Shown piece after piece: positions 45,182-53,393 of a stretch of 61,416 nucleotides of DNA (positions are counted from its first letter, which is position 1; each line of letters starts with the position of its first letter). The stretch is from assembly GCF_000424305.1 (NCBI RefSeq), contig NZ_AUJQ01000011.1:1-61416 (forward strand), given 5' to 3'. Source of the DNA: Pseudobutyrivibrio ruminis AD2017. GTDB lineage: Bacteria > Bacillota > Clostridia > Lachnospirales > Lachnospiraceae. Made by a program: the position numbers and the translations under genes. The notes under the pieces were generated by a model. It had not been told where the DNA came from. It made no database searches and saw only the letters and a list, made by a program, of their open reading frames with translations.

Positions 45182-45643
45182 TTACGATGGATATGTGAAT
45201 TCCATGTTTGTCCATGAGTTGAGGACGTCTAAGTAACGCTGGCACTCCTTTTTGGCGAGGGCAATGTCCAGGTTCTCGTAGTGACCGCATTCGATGTCGC
45301 TTTTTCCGAAGACGTCGCCTTCGTGGTCTACTGTCTGTTTAAATACTTTTTTAACAACCTCGAATGTTTTCTTTGAATCAACGCCCTTTACAACAAGATA
45401 GAATCCTGTCTGGCATCCCATTGGTCCAAAGTAGATAACGTGGTCTGCGATTTCTGAATTGCGGATATATGTTGCAATCATGTGCTCAACTGAGTGCATT
45501 GTTGCATTATCCATGTAATCACCTGCGTTTGGCTTGCGAGTACGCAAATCGTAAGTGATGATATCTCCATCATCCACACGTGAGATGTAGAATCCCGGTG
45601 TAAGGATGTTGTGATTGATTGTAAAGCTCTTAATTCTTTCCAT
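45182..45643 (-). CDS. luxS: S-ribosylhomocysteine lyase
   Basis: A 153-residue metalloenzyme that splits S-ribosylhomocysteine into homocysteine and DPD, the precursor of AI-2. The zinc ligands appear as HSVEHMIATYIRNS (HxxEH) near residue 50 and the later Cys in DIECGHYENLD. GPMGCQTGFYLVVKG is the conserved GCRTGFYL-like segment. The length is normal. It sits 18 bases after the DJ-1 gene and upstream of mtnN, with the repeat elements in between. Confidence 0.95.
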   Translation of the reverse strand: MERIKSFTINHNILTPGFYISRVDDGDIITYDLRTRKPNAGDYMDNATMHSVEHMIATYIRNSEIADHVIYFGPMGCQTGFYLVVKGVDSKKTFEVVKKVFKQTVDHEGDVFGKSDIECGHYENLDIALAKKECQRYLDVLNSWTNMEFTYPS

Positions 45644-45661
45644 TTATTCCTATAATCCTTC

Positions 45662-46213
45662 CTATACGTTATAAACTATTCCCTTGGCAAGCTTGTCTGC
45701 TACATCTGCGCCCTTGAAGGTCTTTACGATTTCAAGTGCAAATGGGATAGCTGTTCCCATGCCACGGCTTGTGATGATGTGGCCATCGTGACAAACTGGG
45801 TCTGTAGAAAAATCTGCATCTAGCAAATCCTTCTCCATACCAGGATAGCAGGTGGCCTTCTTTCCTTTAAGGATACCAGCCTTACCAAAAACAGTTGGTG
45901 CTGCACAGATGGCTGCAAGTCCCTTTTTAGATGTATTAAAGCCATGAACCTGATCCATGAGAGGCTCGCATAATTCAAGATTAAGTGTACCTGGCATTCC
46001 TCCTGGAAGCACAAGCATATCTGCACTTTCAAAATCAGTGTTTTCAATCAGCTTATCGCAGTATGTTGCGATACCGTGGGCACCTGGCACCTTTTTGTTG
46101 CCTGTGATAGAAACCATTTCTATTTCAATATCAGCACGTCTAAGAATATCAACAACTGTAAGCGCTTCGATTTCCTCGTGGCCCTCTGCCATAAAAATCA
46201 GTACCTTGCTCAT
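45662..46213 (-). CDS. DJ-1/PfpI family protein
   Basis: A 183-residue class I glutamine-amidotransferase-like protein of the DJ-1/YajL group. VLIFMAEGHEEIEALTVVDI carries the conserved Glu, LVLPGGMPGTLNLE the following loop, and GLAAICAAPTVFGKAGIL the nucleophile Cys with ICAAP. Members act in stress protection or as deglycase/protease-like proteins; the activity here is not known. It is probably the first gene of the luxS unit. Confidence 0.9.
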   Translation of the reverse strand: MSKVLIFMAEGHEEIEALTVVDILRRADIEIEMVSITGNKKVPGAHGIATYCDKLIENTDFESADMLVLPGGMPGTLNLELCEPLMDQVHGFNTSKKGLAAICAAPTVFGKAGILKGKKATCYPGMEKDLLDADFSTDPVCHDGHIITSRGMGTAIPFALEIVKTFKGADVADKLAKGIVYNV

Positions 46214-46274
46214 TAGTCTACCTCCCTAATTATTATTAAACGTGATTATATTTTACTATTATTTACACAAAAGA

Positions 46275-46300
46275 AAAAGAGTGACATTTGCCACTCTTTT
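46275..46300 (-). terminator. Terminator after the chemoreceptor gene
   Basis: AAAAGAGTG and CACTCTTTT form a 9-bp stem with a T run on the minus strand just beyond the stop. Confidence 0.8.
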
Positions 46301-46308
46301 CCTGAATT

Positions 46309-48360
46309 TTAATCCACGTTGAACTGATTAATGGCTAGCTTCAAATCATTTGCATTGTTCTTTGTTTCCTTAGCAAGCTTTTCTATGTTCCCTGAAACAT
46401 CATTTGTTTCTGTATTCTTACCAAGGATGTTTGAAACACCGTCTGTATTTTCAAGAGATGCATCAGTAACTGCTGTTATCTGACGTGCGATTTCATCGAT
46501 TGATGTTGATAGAGACTTCATTACATCTCCGATTTCTCCAACCGCCTCCTTGATTGTTTGAATTCCTTCATCATAATGTTGACTCTGCGCTGAGAATATT
46601 TCAAAGCTTGCCATTACATCATTCTTAATAAAGTCGATAAGCTTTGTAACCTCGTCACGAACATTTGCAACAGATTGGTTGCTGGCTGCAACTATCTCTG
46701 TAATGTTCATCGCTGTATTCTTAGACTGGTCTGCCAGCTGACCGATTTCGCCTGCAACTACCGCAAATCCTCGTCCTGCCTCGCCTGCACGAGCCGCCTC
46801 AATAGAAGCATTCAGTGAAAGCAGGTTGGTCTGAGATGTGATAGACATGATGTCTTCAGCCAATACATTAATCTGCTCAACCGCATCAAGACTTTCTAGA
46901 GCTTCCTGCATGTGTGCCATAGTCTCCTGCAAAGTTGCCATATTTGTACTGATTTCATCATTAATCTTTTCGTTAATTTCAGCTGCAGATTTTATTATCT
47001 TCTCTGAATCTTCCTGACCAATCTCCACCTTATCAGATACAACATCCATGAGAGATACGATATTTTCAATTTCAGCATGGATGTTTTCAATAGCATCGTT
47101 AGTTTCATTAATCTTAACTGCAAGATTATCAGCTATGCCCTTGTTATCTGATGTAATCTCTGTCAAAAGCTTTGATGCATCATCCAGATTGCCGGAGTTT
47201 TCATCCAAAAGGTTACTGTATTCTCTAAATACACCTACCGCGCCCTTCAGATTGAAGATAACGCTCTTAGTATCCTTAGCCAGCTTTCCTATTTCATCCG
47301 CTCGTTTTTCAAATTGTTCAATCTCTTTATTATCTCCCAAATCAAGGGCTGCTACACGCGTTAAGGCTTCCTGAATCTTTGTGATTGGCTTAATCATGTG
47401 ACCAATAATAAATACAAGAAGGATACCGATCAATATAACAATAATTGTTCCTAAAAGATGCATCTGTCTGGATGCGCTATGTGCCTGAGCATAAAGCTGG
47501 TCTATATCTGCGCCAACAAACAACAGCCAGTCATTAGCTGACATGTATTTATAAAATCCATACATCTCTTTACCGGTTCCAGCCTGCTTGTATGCTATAA
47601 TTCCTTCCTCAGCTGTGTCCCCAGCATTGATTTTTTCAAGGACCTGCTGCACTGCTACGTTTGTTGATTCATTAGTGATTTCATCTGGATTGTTGGAATA
47701 ATAAACTACCGGGTTTCGCACGCCAGTCAAAACAACATCCTGATTAGGAGTAATATGAACACCATTATCAAGAAGCTCATAGAATTCTGTCTTATCAATT
47801 TCTACTGAACAATATCCTGCCGGCTGACCATTTGCCTTATATGATGAACGTGCAAAAATAAGACTAATCTCATCAGTAGCAGGAGACACTGCAGTTACGC
47901 TATTGTATACATTTGTGCCTTCAGCATTATAGTATAGTCCCTGAATCATCTTTATCAGATCAGCATCATTTTGGAAACCTACCATATCTGGACGTGTATG
48001 AGTTAATACTTTTCCATCATATTCAACATAGAACAAACTCTTGCTGTTAGGAATTGCATTCATGAATTGCATTGTATGATTCTGCGCTGCCGCCTGTACT
48101 TCCTCATCAAAAGGATTCTCTATAATAGCAGCCATTTCAGATGATGTCATATATCCATCCAGATATGCATACTCTTTTTGTGTATAGGCATCCAGTCTTG
48201 CAGATATCTGTTCTACTACACCCTCCAGCTCTGTTTCTGCTTCATTTTCCATAATATTCAGCATATTATTGGATGCCAGAATTGTCTGTGTTAAAAATCC
48301 TATCGTAGTAGCTAAAACAATATAGACTGTAATTCTGATAGATAGCTTCTTGAATCTCAT
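46309..48360 (-). CDS. Methyl-accepting chemotaxis protein with Cache-like sensor
   Basis: A 683-residue receptor. A first membrane helix near the N-terminus is followed by an extracellular double-Cache-like sensor (about 35-290), a second helix (about 300-322, MHLLGTIIVILIGILLVFII), a HAMP domain (about 323-375) and a long signalling coiled coil. The conserved tip is TNLLSLNASIEAARAGEAGR, then GFAVVAGEIGQLADQSKNTA. An in-frame Met lies 13 codons upstream, but TGGAGGGGAAC precedes the Met at 48360. It suggests motility; the ligand is unknown. Confidence 0.93.
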   Translation of the reverse strand: MRFKKLSIRITVYIVLATTIGFLTQTILASNNMLNIMENEAETELEGVVEQISARLDAYTQKEYAYLDGYMTSSEMAAIIENPFDEEVQAAAQNHTMQFMNAIPNSKSLFYVEYDGKVLTHTRPDMVGFQNDADLIKMIQGLYYNAEGTNVYNSVTAVSPATDEISLIFARSSYKANGQPAGYCSVEIDKTEFYELLDNGVHITPNQDVVLTGVRNPVVYYSNNPDEITNESTNVAVQQVLEKINAGDTAEEGIIAYKQAGTGKEMYGFYKYMSANDWLLFVGADIDQLYAQAHSASRQMHLLGTIIVILIGILLVFIIGHMIKPITKIQEALTRVAALDLGDNKEIEQFEKRADEIGKLAKDTKSVIFNLKGAVGVFREYSNLLDENSGNLDDASKLLTEITSDNKGIADNLAVKINETNDAIENIHAEIENIVSLMDVVSDKVEIGQEDSEKIIKSAAEINEKINDEISTNMATLQETMAHMQEALESLDAVEQINVLAEDIMSITSQTNLLSLNASIEAARAGEAGRGFAVVAGEIGQLADQSKNTAMNITEIVAASNQSVANVRDEVTKLIDFIKNDVMASFEIFSAQSQHYDEGIQTIKEAVGEIGDVMKSLSTSIDEIARQITAVTDASLENTDGVSNILGKNTETNDVSGNIEKLAKETKNNANDLKLAINQFNVD

Positions 48361-48386
48361 GTTCCCCTCCATTACATTATTTTCGC

Positions 48387-48420
48387 AAAAAGGGACCATA
48401 TAACATATGATCCCTTTTTT
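48387..48420. terminator. Terminator after the 119-residue gene
   Basis: AAAAAGGGA and TCCCTTTTT with inner CATAT/ATATG pairing form a stem between the small gene and the chemoreceptor start, with T runs in both directions. Confidence 0.75.
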
Positions 48421-48429
48421 ATTAAATAT

Positions 48430-48789
48430 TTATGCGTAGGCATCAAAGCGTGAGCCTGATGTGTTGTATGTGCTGCCCCTTCCATTTACTCCATAGGATG
48501 TGTTTCCCGAAAGGAATTTAGTGGCTATGTCATTGAAGTCACTAGATACCTGAATGTTGCGCTTTTGCCTTTGATATGGATCTACAGTTGTAAAATCCCT
48601 ATCAATCTCCTGCACTGTGACATTAGGATATTGTACAGGTGATGTGCCTGTAACAGACGCACCATTTTTTACTGATTCATTAGTATACACATCTGAAAAA
48701 TCAGCATCATTGTCAATGGCATAGTTCATAGGTTGAACGCTACTAATTGGACTATATGAACTTAATCCGCCAATAGGTGCAATAGCCAT
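48430..48789 (-). CDS. Uncharacterised 119-residue protein
   Basis: I do not recognise it. The sequence starts MAIAPIGGLSSYSPISSVQP and is rich in Ser, Asn, Asp, Tyr and Gly, with no membrane helix or clear signal peptide. The tail GNTSYGVNGRGSTYNTSGSR is low in complexity. The frame is open 22 codons further upstream, but TGGAGG before the Met at 48789 fixes the start. The gene has its own leader hairpin and terminator and lies just upstream of the chemoreceptor gene. Its composition recalls flagellar or secreted accessory proteins, a weak hint only. Confidence 0.7.
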   Translation of the reverse strand: MAIAPIGGLSSYSPISSVQPMNYAIDNDADFSDVYTNESVKNGASVTGTSPVQYPNVTVQEIDRDFTTVDPYQRQKRNIQVSSDFNDIATKFLSGNTSYGVNGRGSTYNTSGSRFDAYA

Positions 48790-48796
48790 AAAAAAA

Positions 48797-48846
48797 CCTC
48801 CAAAAGTAACTACCACAATGATAGCACCTTTGGAGGGTTGAAAACC
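48797..48846 (-). promoter_or_regulatory. Leader hairpin holding the ribosome-binding site of the 119-residue gene
   Basis: CCTCCAAA and TTTGGAGG (48839-48846 and 48797-48804) can close a roughly 50-base hairpin with partial inner pairing. On the minus strand the 3' arm contains the TGGAGG ribosome-binding site and is followed by six T and the ATG. This is the same arrangement as at 36931-37007. It may act as an attenuator or lid. Confidence 0.6.
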
Positions 48847-48894
48847 GAAATACACAAACTTTAGATATTAAATTCTTGATTTTTTCACATTATA

Positions 48895-48988
48895 CCCCTC
48901 ATCAGTCAGCTACGCTGACAGCTTGTCTCGCCTTCCGGCTCGGTCGTTGCTAAACAGGCTCCACTGGAGCCTAGCAACCCCCAGGGGG
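48895..48988. repeat. Interspersed palindromic (REP-like) element
   Basis: The stretch begins CCCCTCATCAGTCAGC and ends CAGGGGGAAGCC, a pattern I recall as widespread between genes of Clostridia. It contains GTCAGC/GCTGAC, an AGGCTCC/GGAGCCT stem nested in GTTGCTA/AGCAAC, and CCCCC-A-GGGGG. It lies directly beyond the sufB stop and is more GC-rich than its surroundings. It may end the transcript. Confidence 0.65.
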
Positions 48989-48996
48989 AAGCCTTT

Positions 48997-49920
48997 TTAT
49001 CTTAAGAAGCCGGCTACGATCTGCTCCTCAGCCTCTTCTTCTGTAAGGCCAAGTGACATGAGCTTGATGAGCTGGTCGCCGGCGATTTTGCCGATGGCTG
49101 CCTCGTGGATGAGGGCTGCATCTACGTTCTTTGCATCAAGACGTGGGATAGCTACTACGTGTGCGTTACCCATGATGATGGCATCACATGCTGCATGACC
49201 GCTGCAGGCTGTGTTTCCTTCGATTGCTACTTCAAAAATCTGCTCTGAATCATCCTTTGCAACAGAACGAGAAACTACATCTGTGCTGGCATCCTTTCCA
49301 TTAAGGAGTACCTTGTAATCTGATGTGGCCTTCTGGCTGCCGTGAGTCATAAGTGCCTCGTGGATAAGAAGTGTTGCTCCTTCAGCAAGCTCAGCATAGT
49401 TAGTACGAACTGTAGAATCTACACCCTTAATCTGCACCATTTCCATCTCAACATGGCTGCCCTCTTCCTGATATACGTTTGTTACAGGATTAAGGATACG
49501 AGCGCCCTTTCCGTCGCCTTCACCATAGTGCTTCTCAACATATTTAACCTTGGCATTCTTGCCAACGTGGAAGGTGTGGATACCATCATGCTGAGAATCC
49601 TGGTCACCACAATTGGAAATACCACAGCCAGCTACGATAGTAACATCTGCATCCTCTCCAACATAAAAATCATTGTAAACCATATCCTTAAGACCGCTCT
49701 GTGTAAGAACTACAGGGATATGAACGCTTTCGCCCTTTGTGCCTGGTTTGATGATGATATCGATACCTGGCTTATCTTCCTTTGTAACGATATCGATGTT
49801 GGCAGTAGTGTTACGTGCTGCGCTGGAACCGTTGGCACGAATATTATATGCACCCTGAGGTATGCCATCTAAATCAGCAACCTCGTGTAAAATGTTCTTT
49901 TGAATTGCATCAAGAGCCAT
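48997..49920 (-). CDS. sufB: SufB/SufD-family Fe-S cluster scaffold, short form
   Basis: A 307-residue protein with the beta-helical SufB/SufD core and the C-terminal signature: HEAAIGKIAGDQLIKLMSLG, then LTEEEAEEQIVAGFLR. A Cys-containing segment, ACSGHAACDAIIMG, lies shortly before. It is shorter than usual SufB (about 470 residues). It overlaps sufC by one base in a TAATG junction. No SufS, SufU or second SufB/D is nearby, which fits the reduced two-gene SufBC/SMS type found in anaerobes. It should assemble Fe-S clusters in the cytoplasm. Confidence 0.9.
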   Translation of the reverse strand: MALDAIQKNILHEVADLDGIPQGAYNIRANGSSAARNTTANIDIVTKEDKPGIDIIIKPGTKGESVHIPVVLTQSGLKDMVYNDFYVGEDADVTIVAGCGISNCGDQDSQHDGIHTFHVGKNAKVKYVEKHYGEGDGKGARILNPVTNVYQEEGSHVEMEMVQIKGVDSTVRTNYAELAEGATLLIHEALMTHGSQKATSDYKVLLNGKDASTDVVSRSVAKDDSEQIFEVAIEGNTACSGHAACDAIIMGNAHVVAIPRLDAKNVDAALIHEAAIGKIAGDQLIKLMSLGLTEEEAEEQIVAGFLR

Positions 49921-50660
49921 TACTGGTCACCTCCTAACTTTTCGCAGGCTGCTCCAACAGCTGCTGATGTGCCAAGAAGCTCTGGGAGAATTTCATCCTT
50001 AGGTCCCTGCTTCTTAACCTTGCCGTTTTCAATAACTACGATTTCATCTGCGATATTTAGGATGCGCTCCTGGTGTGAGATAACGATGATAGTTCCATTG
50101 ATATCCTTGCGCATGTTCTCAAATACCTTAATAAGATTCTGGAAGCTCCAAAGATCGATTCCAGCCTCTGGCTCATCAAAAATAGAAAGCTTTGTGCCAC
50201 GTGCAAGTACTGTGGCGATTTCGATACGCTTAAGCTCACCACCTGAAAGTGAACCGTTAACCTCACGCTCTACATAATCCTTAGCGCAAAGTCCTACCTT
50301 CGAAAGGTACTCACAAGCTACTGCAACAGAAATGTGCTCACCTGCTGCAAGACGAAGTAAATCGATTACTCTGATTCCCTTGAAGTGAACTGGTGCCTGG
50401 AAAGCAAAGCTGATTCCCATTTTTGCACGCTCAGTGATATTTTTATCTGAGATATCCACACCATCAAGGATAATCTGTCCGCTTGTCAACTGATTGACTC
50501 CCATTATAAGCTTAGCAAGTGTGGACTTACCGCCACCGTTAGGACCGGTGATGACGATAAACTTACCATCTTCTACTGTAAGGTCAAGACCATCAATGAT
50601 TTCTTTAACGGAATCATTTTCATCATCAACCTTGTATGTAAGATTTTTGATTTCTAACAT
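49920..50660 (-). CDS. sufC: SufC-family Fe-S assembly ATPase
   Basis: A 246-residue soluble ABC ATPase: TGPNGGGKSTLAKLIMG (Walker A), GSLSGGELKRIEIATVL (signature), LSIFDEPEAGIDLWSF (Walker B) and VISHQERIL (switch His). DEPEAGID is the SufC-type variant. Its partner is the SufB-like protein encoded immediately downstream. A structured leader (50691-50717) and a TATAAT box precede it. Confidence 0.93.
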   Translation of the reverse strand: MLEIKNLTYKVDDENDSVKEIIDGLDLTVEDGKFIVITGPNGGGKSTLAKLIMGVNQLTSGQIILDGVDISDKNITERAKMGISFAFQAPVHFKGIRVIDLLRLAAGEHISVAVACEYLSKVGLCAKDYVEREVNGSLSGGELKRIEIATVLARGTKLSIFDEPEAGIDLWSFQNLIKVFENMRKDINGTIIVISHQERILNIADEIVVIENGKVKKQGPKDEILPELLGTSAAVGAACEKLGGDQ

Positions 50661-50690
50661 ATCTATACTCCTGTTCTATGTGCTACACTC

Positions 50691-50717
50691 CCTAACCCCA
50701 TGCCAGTGGCAGTTAGG
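50691..50717 (-). promoter_or_regulatory. Leader hairpin of the suf operon
   Basis: CCTAAC and GTTAGG enclose TGCC-AGT-GGCA with a four-base bulge, upstream of the sufC ribosome-binding site and downstream of a TATAAT box. It may be a regulatory leader or only local structure. Confidence 0.4.
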
Positions 50718-50748
50718 AACGACTAATTTTATCAACTAATTCAGCCCT

Positions 50749-50754
50749 ATTATA
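50749..50754 (-). promoter_or_regulatory. -10 box of the suf operon
   Basis: TATAAT on the minus strand, about 90 bases upstream of sufC. No strong -35 box is seen. Confidence 0.45.
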
Positions 50755-50797
50755 TTAACATGGATTTGTAAAAATGGTAGCCTATTTTTGCAAAGAA

Positions 50798-50830
50798 AAG
50801 GGCTACTGAGAAAACTTCTCAGTAGCCCTT
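50798..50830. terminator. Terminator after the XRE-TPR regulator gene
   Basis: AAGGGCTACTGAGAA and TTCTCAGTAGCCCTT form a perfect 15-bp stem. A T-rich run follows on the minus strand. Confidence 0.88.
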
Positions 50831-50834
50831 AGTC

Positions 50835-50866
50835 AAATCTTATTTGACGCGCGTCAAATAAGATTT
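50835..50866. repeat. Perfect 32-bp palindrome across the regulator stop codon
   Basis: AAATCTTATTTGACGC and GCGTCAAATAAGATTT abut with no spacer. On the minus strand the left part encodes the last residues (Asn-Leu-Ile-stop) of the XRE-TPR regulator, so one arm is coding. The terminator follows four bases later. It could be a DNA site for a dimer or a protective 3' hairpin. Confidence 0.85.
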
Positions 50867-51963
50867 TCCATATACTCCTGCACTCGCTTTATAGCTTGCA
50901 GTTCTTTTTTGGTGAAGCCCAGGTCATCCTGGTTATATGTTTCTTCTAATATTTGTTTAATTACCAAGAGCGTATCACCCTCTTTTTCATCAAATGTAAT
51001 AGGTATATCTTTCTTAGGCCCATAAACAAATTTAATATTTGTATATGCATCATACACTGGGCTTACATCAAAGGCCTTCGCATGCTCGATGGCTAACGCT
51101 ATTTCCGACATCATTTTCTCATGATTTCCAATAAGTTCGTAACACATAGCTTTGATTGTTTTTATCATGGCTATATATCTTGTCAGATAAGATATCTTTC
51201 CAGGAATCATGAGCCCCACTGCCGTACTATCCAGCCATTCGTTTAATTCTATCAAGTCATCATACTTTTTACTTGATAGAAAGAAATCAACCATGTGACC
51301 AGCTACATTCCTCGTATCAAACATGCTTAAATGCAGCTTTTTTGTATAACAATCTAATGCTTCATCCTTATTGCCCTGTTTCCAGTATATTTCTCCCAGT
51401 AAATCATTAAATATTCCATCTACATTTATTCGCTTTATAATTTCTATCTGCTTTTCTTTGTCCTTCTCAACAAGTGCACGCTGCTTAAGGATTTCCATCT
51501 CATCAATTTTGTTTTCTGGAGAATCAGCTAATATTCGCAATGCTCTATCTAAAAATTCTATAGCTCGATTTCTATAACCTTCATTTTCCTGCTCCTGATA
51601 CCAGCTTATGTAATATACACTGCCAGCTCTCTTCAAAATCTTTACATCATTAGGATATCTCACTACAGCTTTATCGAGATGCTCCCTTGCCTCGTCAAGC
51701 CTATGTTCCCTGTATAACTCAAATGATTCCTCGATAATATCATCCACTCTCTTTGATACCATGGAATACCCAACCAGCGCATCCATAGAAAGATTAAAGA
51801 AATCGGCTAAATCCATCATTGTGTTTATATCAGGGACACAGTTGCCGTTTTCCCATTTTGACACTGTGCCCACTGTTACGCCCATGGCCTCAGCCAGCTG
51901 CTCTTGGGTAAGAAGCATCCGCTTCCTGTTTGCTCTGATGTTCTCTGATAGATTGTTCTGCAT
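50854..51963 (-). CDS. XRE-family regulator with TPR-like sensor region
   Basis: A 369-residue protein. The N-terminal helix-turn-helix (about 5-60) reads LSENIRANRKRMLLTQEQLA then GVTVGTVSKWENGNCVPDI. The remaining 300 residues are helical, with TPR-like spacing (YREHRLDEAREHLDKAVVRY, IYWKQGNKDEALDCYTKKL). Such fusions often sense peptides or metabolites. AAGGAGAAG precedes the ATG. The gene starts 74 bases inside the end of the MFS transporter gene, so the pair is co-expressed and the regulator probably controls the exporter. Confidence 0.87.
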   Translation of the reverse strand: MQNNLSENIRANRKRMLLTQEQLAEAMGVTVGTVSKWENGNCVPDINTMMDLADFFNLSMDALVGYSMVSKRVDDIIEESFELYREHRLDEAREHLDKAVVRYPNDVKILKRAGSVYYISWYQEQENEGYRNRAIEFLDRALRILADSPENKIDEMEILKQRALVEKDKEKQIEIIKRINVDGIFNDLLGEIYWKQGNKDEALDCYTKKLHLSMFDTRNVAGHMVDFFLSSKKYDDLIELNEWLDSTAVGLMIPGKISYLTRYIAMIKTIKAMCYELIGNHEKMMSEIALAIEHAKAFDVSPVYDAYTNIKFVYGPKKDIPITFDEKEGDTLLVIKQILEETYNQDDLGFTKKELQAIKRVQEYMENLI

Positions 51964-53227
51964 CTATATTCTTCTCCTTAATGTTGCTTATCTTTTTCAC
52001 AAAATAGATTCCACCAAAAATAATGATTCCAAGCACTCCTGTGAATAAAAGTATAGTGTCACAATTTAGCCTAACTGTAGCTAGTGTTACAAAAAATGTT
52101 CCAACTGGTAGTGAAGCTGTTCCTACTGCATTAAAAGCGCTGCTACATCTAGCCATATAGTCCGTATCTATCTTCTTTACCAATTCCACATTTAACATAC
52201 CAGCGATGATAGACATTGTTAGTCCGATTATAAACATGCTACCCGTTGCCAACACAATCGAAAGACTCATACTGTCTTTTACTAACGCTCCTCTTGAAAG
52301 CAAAAGACAAGCCACCCCCTCAATTGCTCCAAGACAACCAACAGCTTTATCAAATGAAATCTTCGATATAACCTTTGGCAAAACCAGTGATGCAATGATT
52401 GCACCAACCCACTGCCCCGCCATAACAATACTCAAAAAATCAGCATCCTTCATATATACACTAGATACAAGTGGTGTTAATAAAGAATTGAGTGGTGAAA
52501 GCACAAAGTTTAACAATACTGCCATAAGGCAGAAATAAATGATAGTGCCATTACCCTTCATATACTTAAAACCATCTTTGAGCTTGGTCATATAATCCTG
52601 TTCGCTGATGCTTGCACTCTGAACCTTACATTTGCTGTAATCAATAAATAGGATAATGAATGCTCCAATAAAAAATGTAGCCACATCAATAAGCATTGCA
52701 ACGCCCACTCCAAAAGCTGCAATAATAATTCCAGCCAATGACATTCCAACAAGATTAACCACCTGAGCAATTGTCATCTTCATACTCTGCATAACAGTAT
52801 AATAGTCGCCCTGAACAATCTCTGGCACAAAGGCACCTGCTGCAGGTTCATTGAGGGATTCAATGGTAGTGATAAGTAGTGTGAATCCAGCCATGATAAA
52901 AGGATTAACCAAATGCAGATAATACAAAACTACAAATCCTGCTATCACCATACCGCGAAGCAAATCCGTATATACGATAATCTTTTTCTTGTTCTTTCCC
53001 TCTACCCATGCTCCAGCCAGTGGAAGCACAACTATTCCTGGTAGCTGATTAAGTCCGAATATGATCGCTGACCAAGTTGCGCTACCTGTCAACTGATACA
53101 CCAGCCAGGTAAATGCAATGGCATCTATTGAATCTCCAAATCTGTTAATAAGATTTGAGAATAATAGCTTCCTGCAATTAGCTATCTTTAATATATCTTT
53201 GTATCCTACTATTTTTGTCTCTCCCAT
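51890..53227 (-). CDS. MFS transporter, drug-exporter type (DHA3-like)
   Basis: A 445-residue protein with about twelve membrane helices. The early SNLINRFGDSIDAIAFTWLV and AGAWVEGKNKKKIIVYTDLL are the MFS loop motifs. FVPEIVQGDYYTVMQSMKMT resembles the macrolide-efflux (Mef-like) group. The last about 25 residues are hydrophilic and overlap the XRE regulator start in another frame; they may be an acquired tail. The substrate is unknown. Confidence 0.88.
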   Translation of the reverse strand: MGETKIVGYKDILKIANCRKLLFSNLINRFGDSIDAIAFTWLVYQLTGSATWSAIIFGLNQLPGIVVLPLAGAWVEGKNKKKIIVYTDLLRGMVIAGFVVLYYLHLVNPFIMAGFTLLITTIESLNEPAAGAFVPEIVQGDYYTVMQSMKMTIAQVVNLVGMSLAGIIIAAFGVGVAMLIDVATFFIGAFIILFIDYSKCKVQSASISEQDYMTKLKDGFKYMKGNGTIIYFCLMAVLLNFVLSPLNSLLTPLVSSVYMKDADFLSIVMAGQWVGAIIASLVLPKVISKISFDKAVGCLGAIEGVACLLLSRGALVKDSMSLSIVLATGSMFIIGLTMSIIAGMLNVELVKKIDTDYMARCSSAFNAVGTASLPVGTFFVTLATVRLNCDTILLFTGVLGIIIFGGIYFVKKISNIKEKNIDAEQSIREHQSKQEADASYPRAAG

Positions 53228-53275
53228 AATCTAAGCCTCCCGAGTTTATGTATGAATAGCAATTTTGTTACTCAG

Positions 53276-53281
53276 ATTATA
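53276..53281 (-). promoter_or_regulatory. -10 box of the MFS-XRE operon
   Basis: TATAAT on the minus strand, about 50 bases before the MFS start. The -35 region is not recognisable. The repeat array lies further upstream. Confidence 0.4.
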
Positions 53282-53393
53282 AGATTTGGTTAGAGATATT
53301 TTAACATATTAGCTTTCTAGTTTGTATAAAATTTATTTTCTCGTTAGGAAAATTACTAAAACACTGTGTTTCGTTATTATTTTTTTAATACAT

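Noticed and set aside
50854-51963. XRE-TPR protein as antitoxin
   Set aside because: The protein is far larger than antitoxins, has a sensor-like region, and its partner is a transporter rather than a small toxin.
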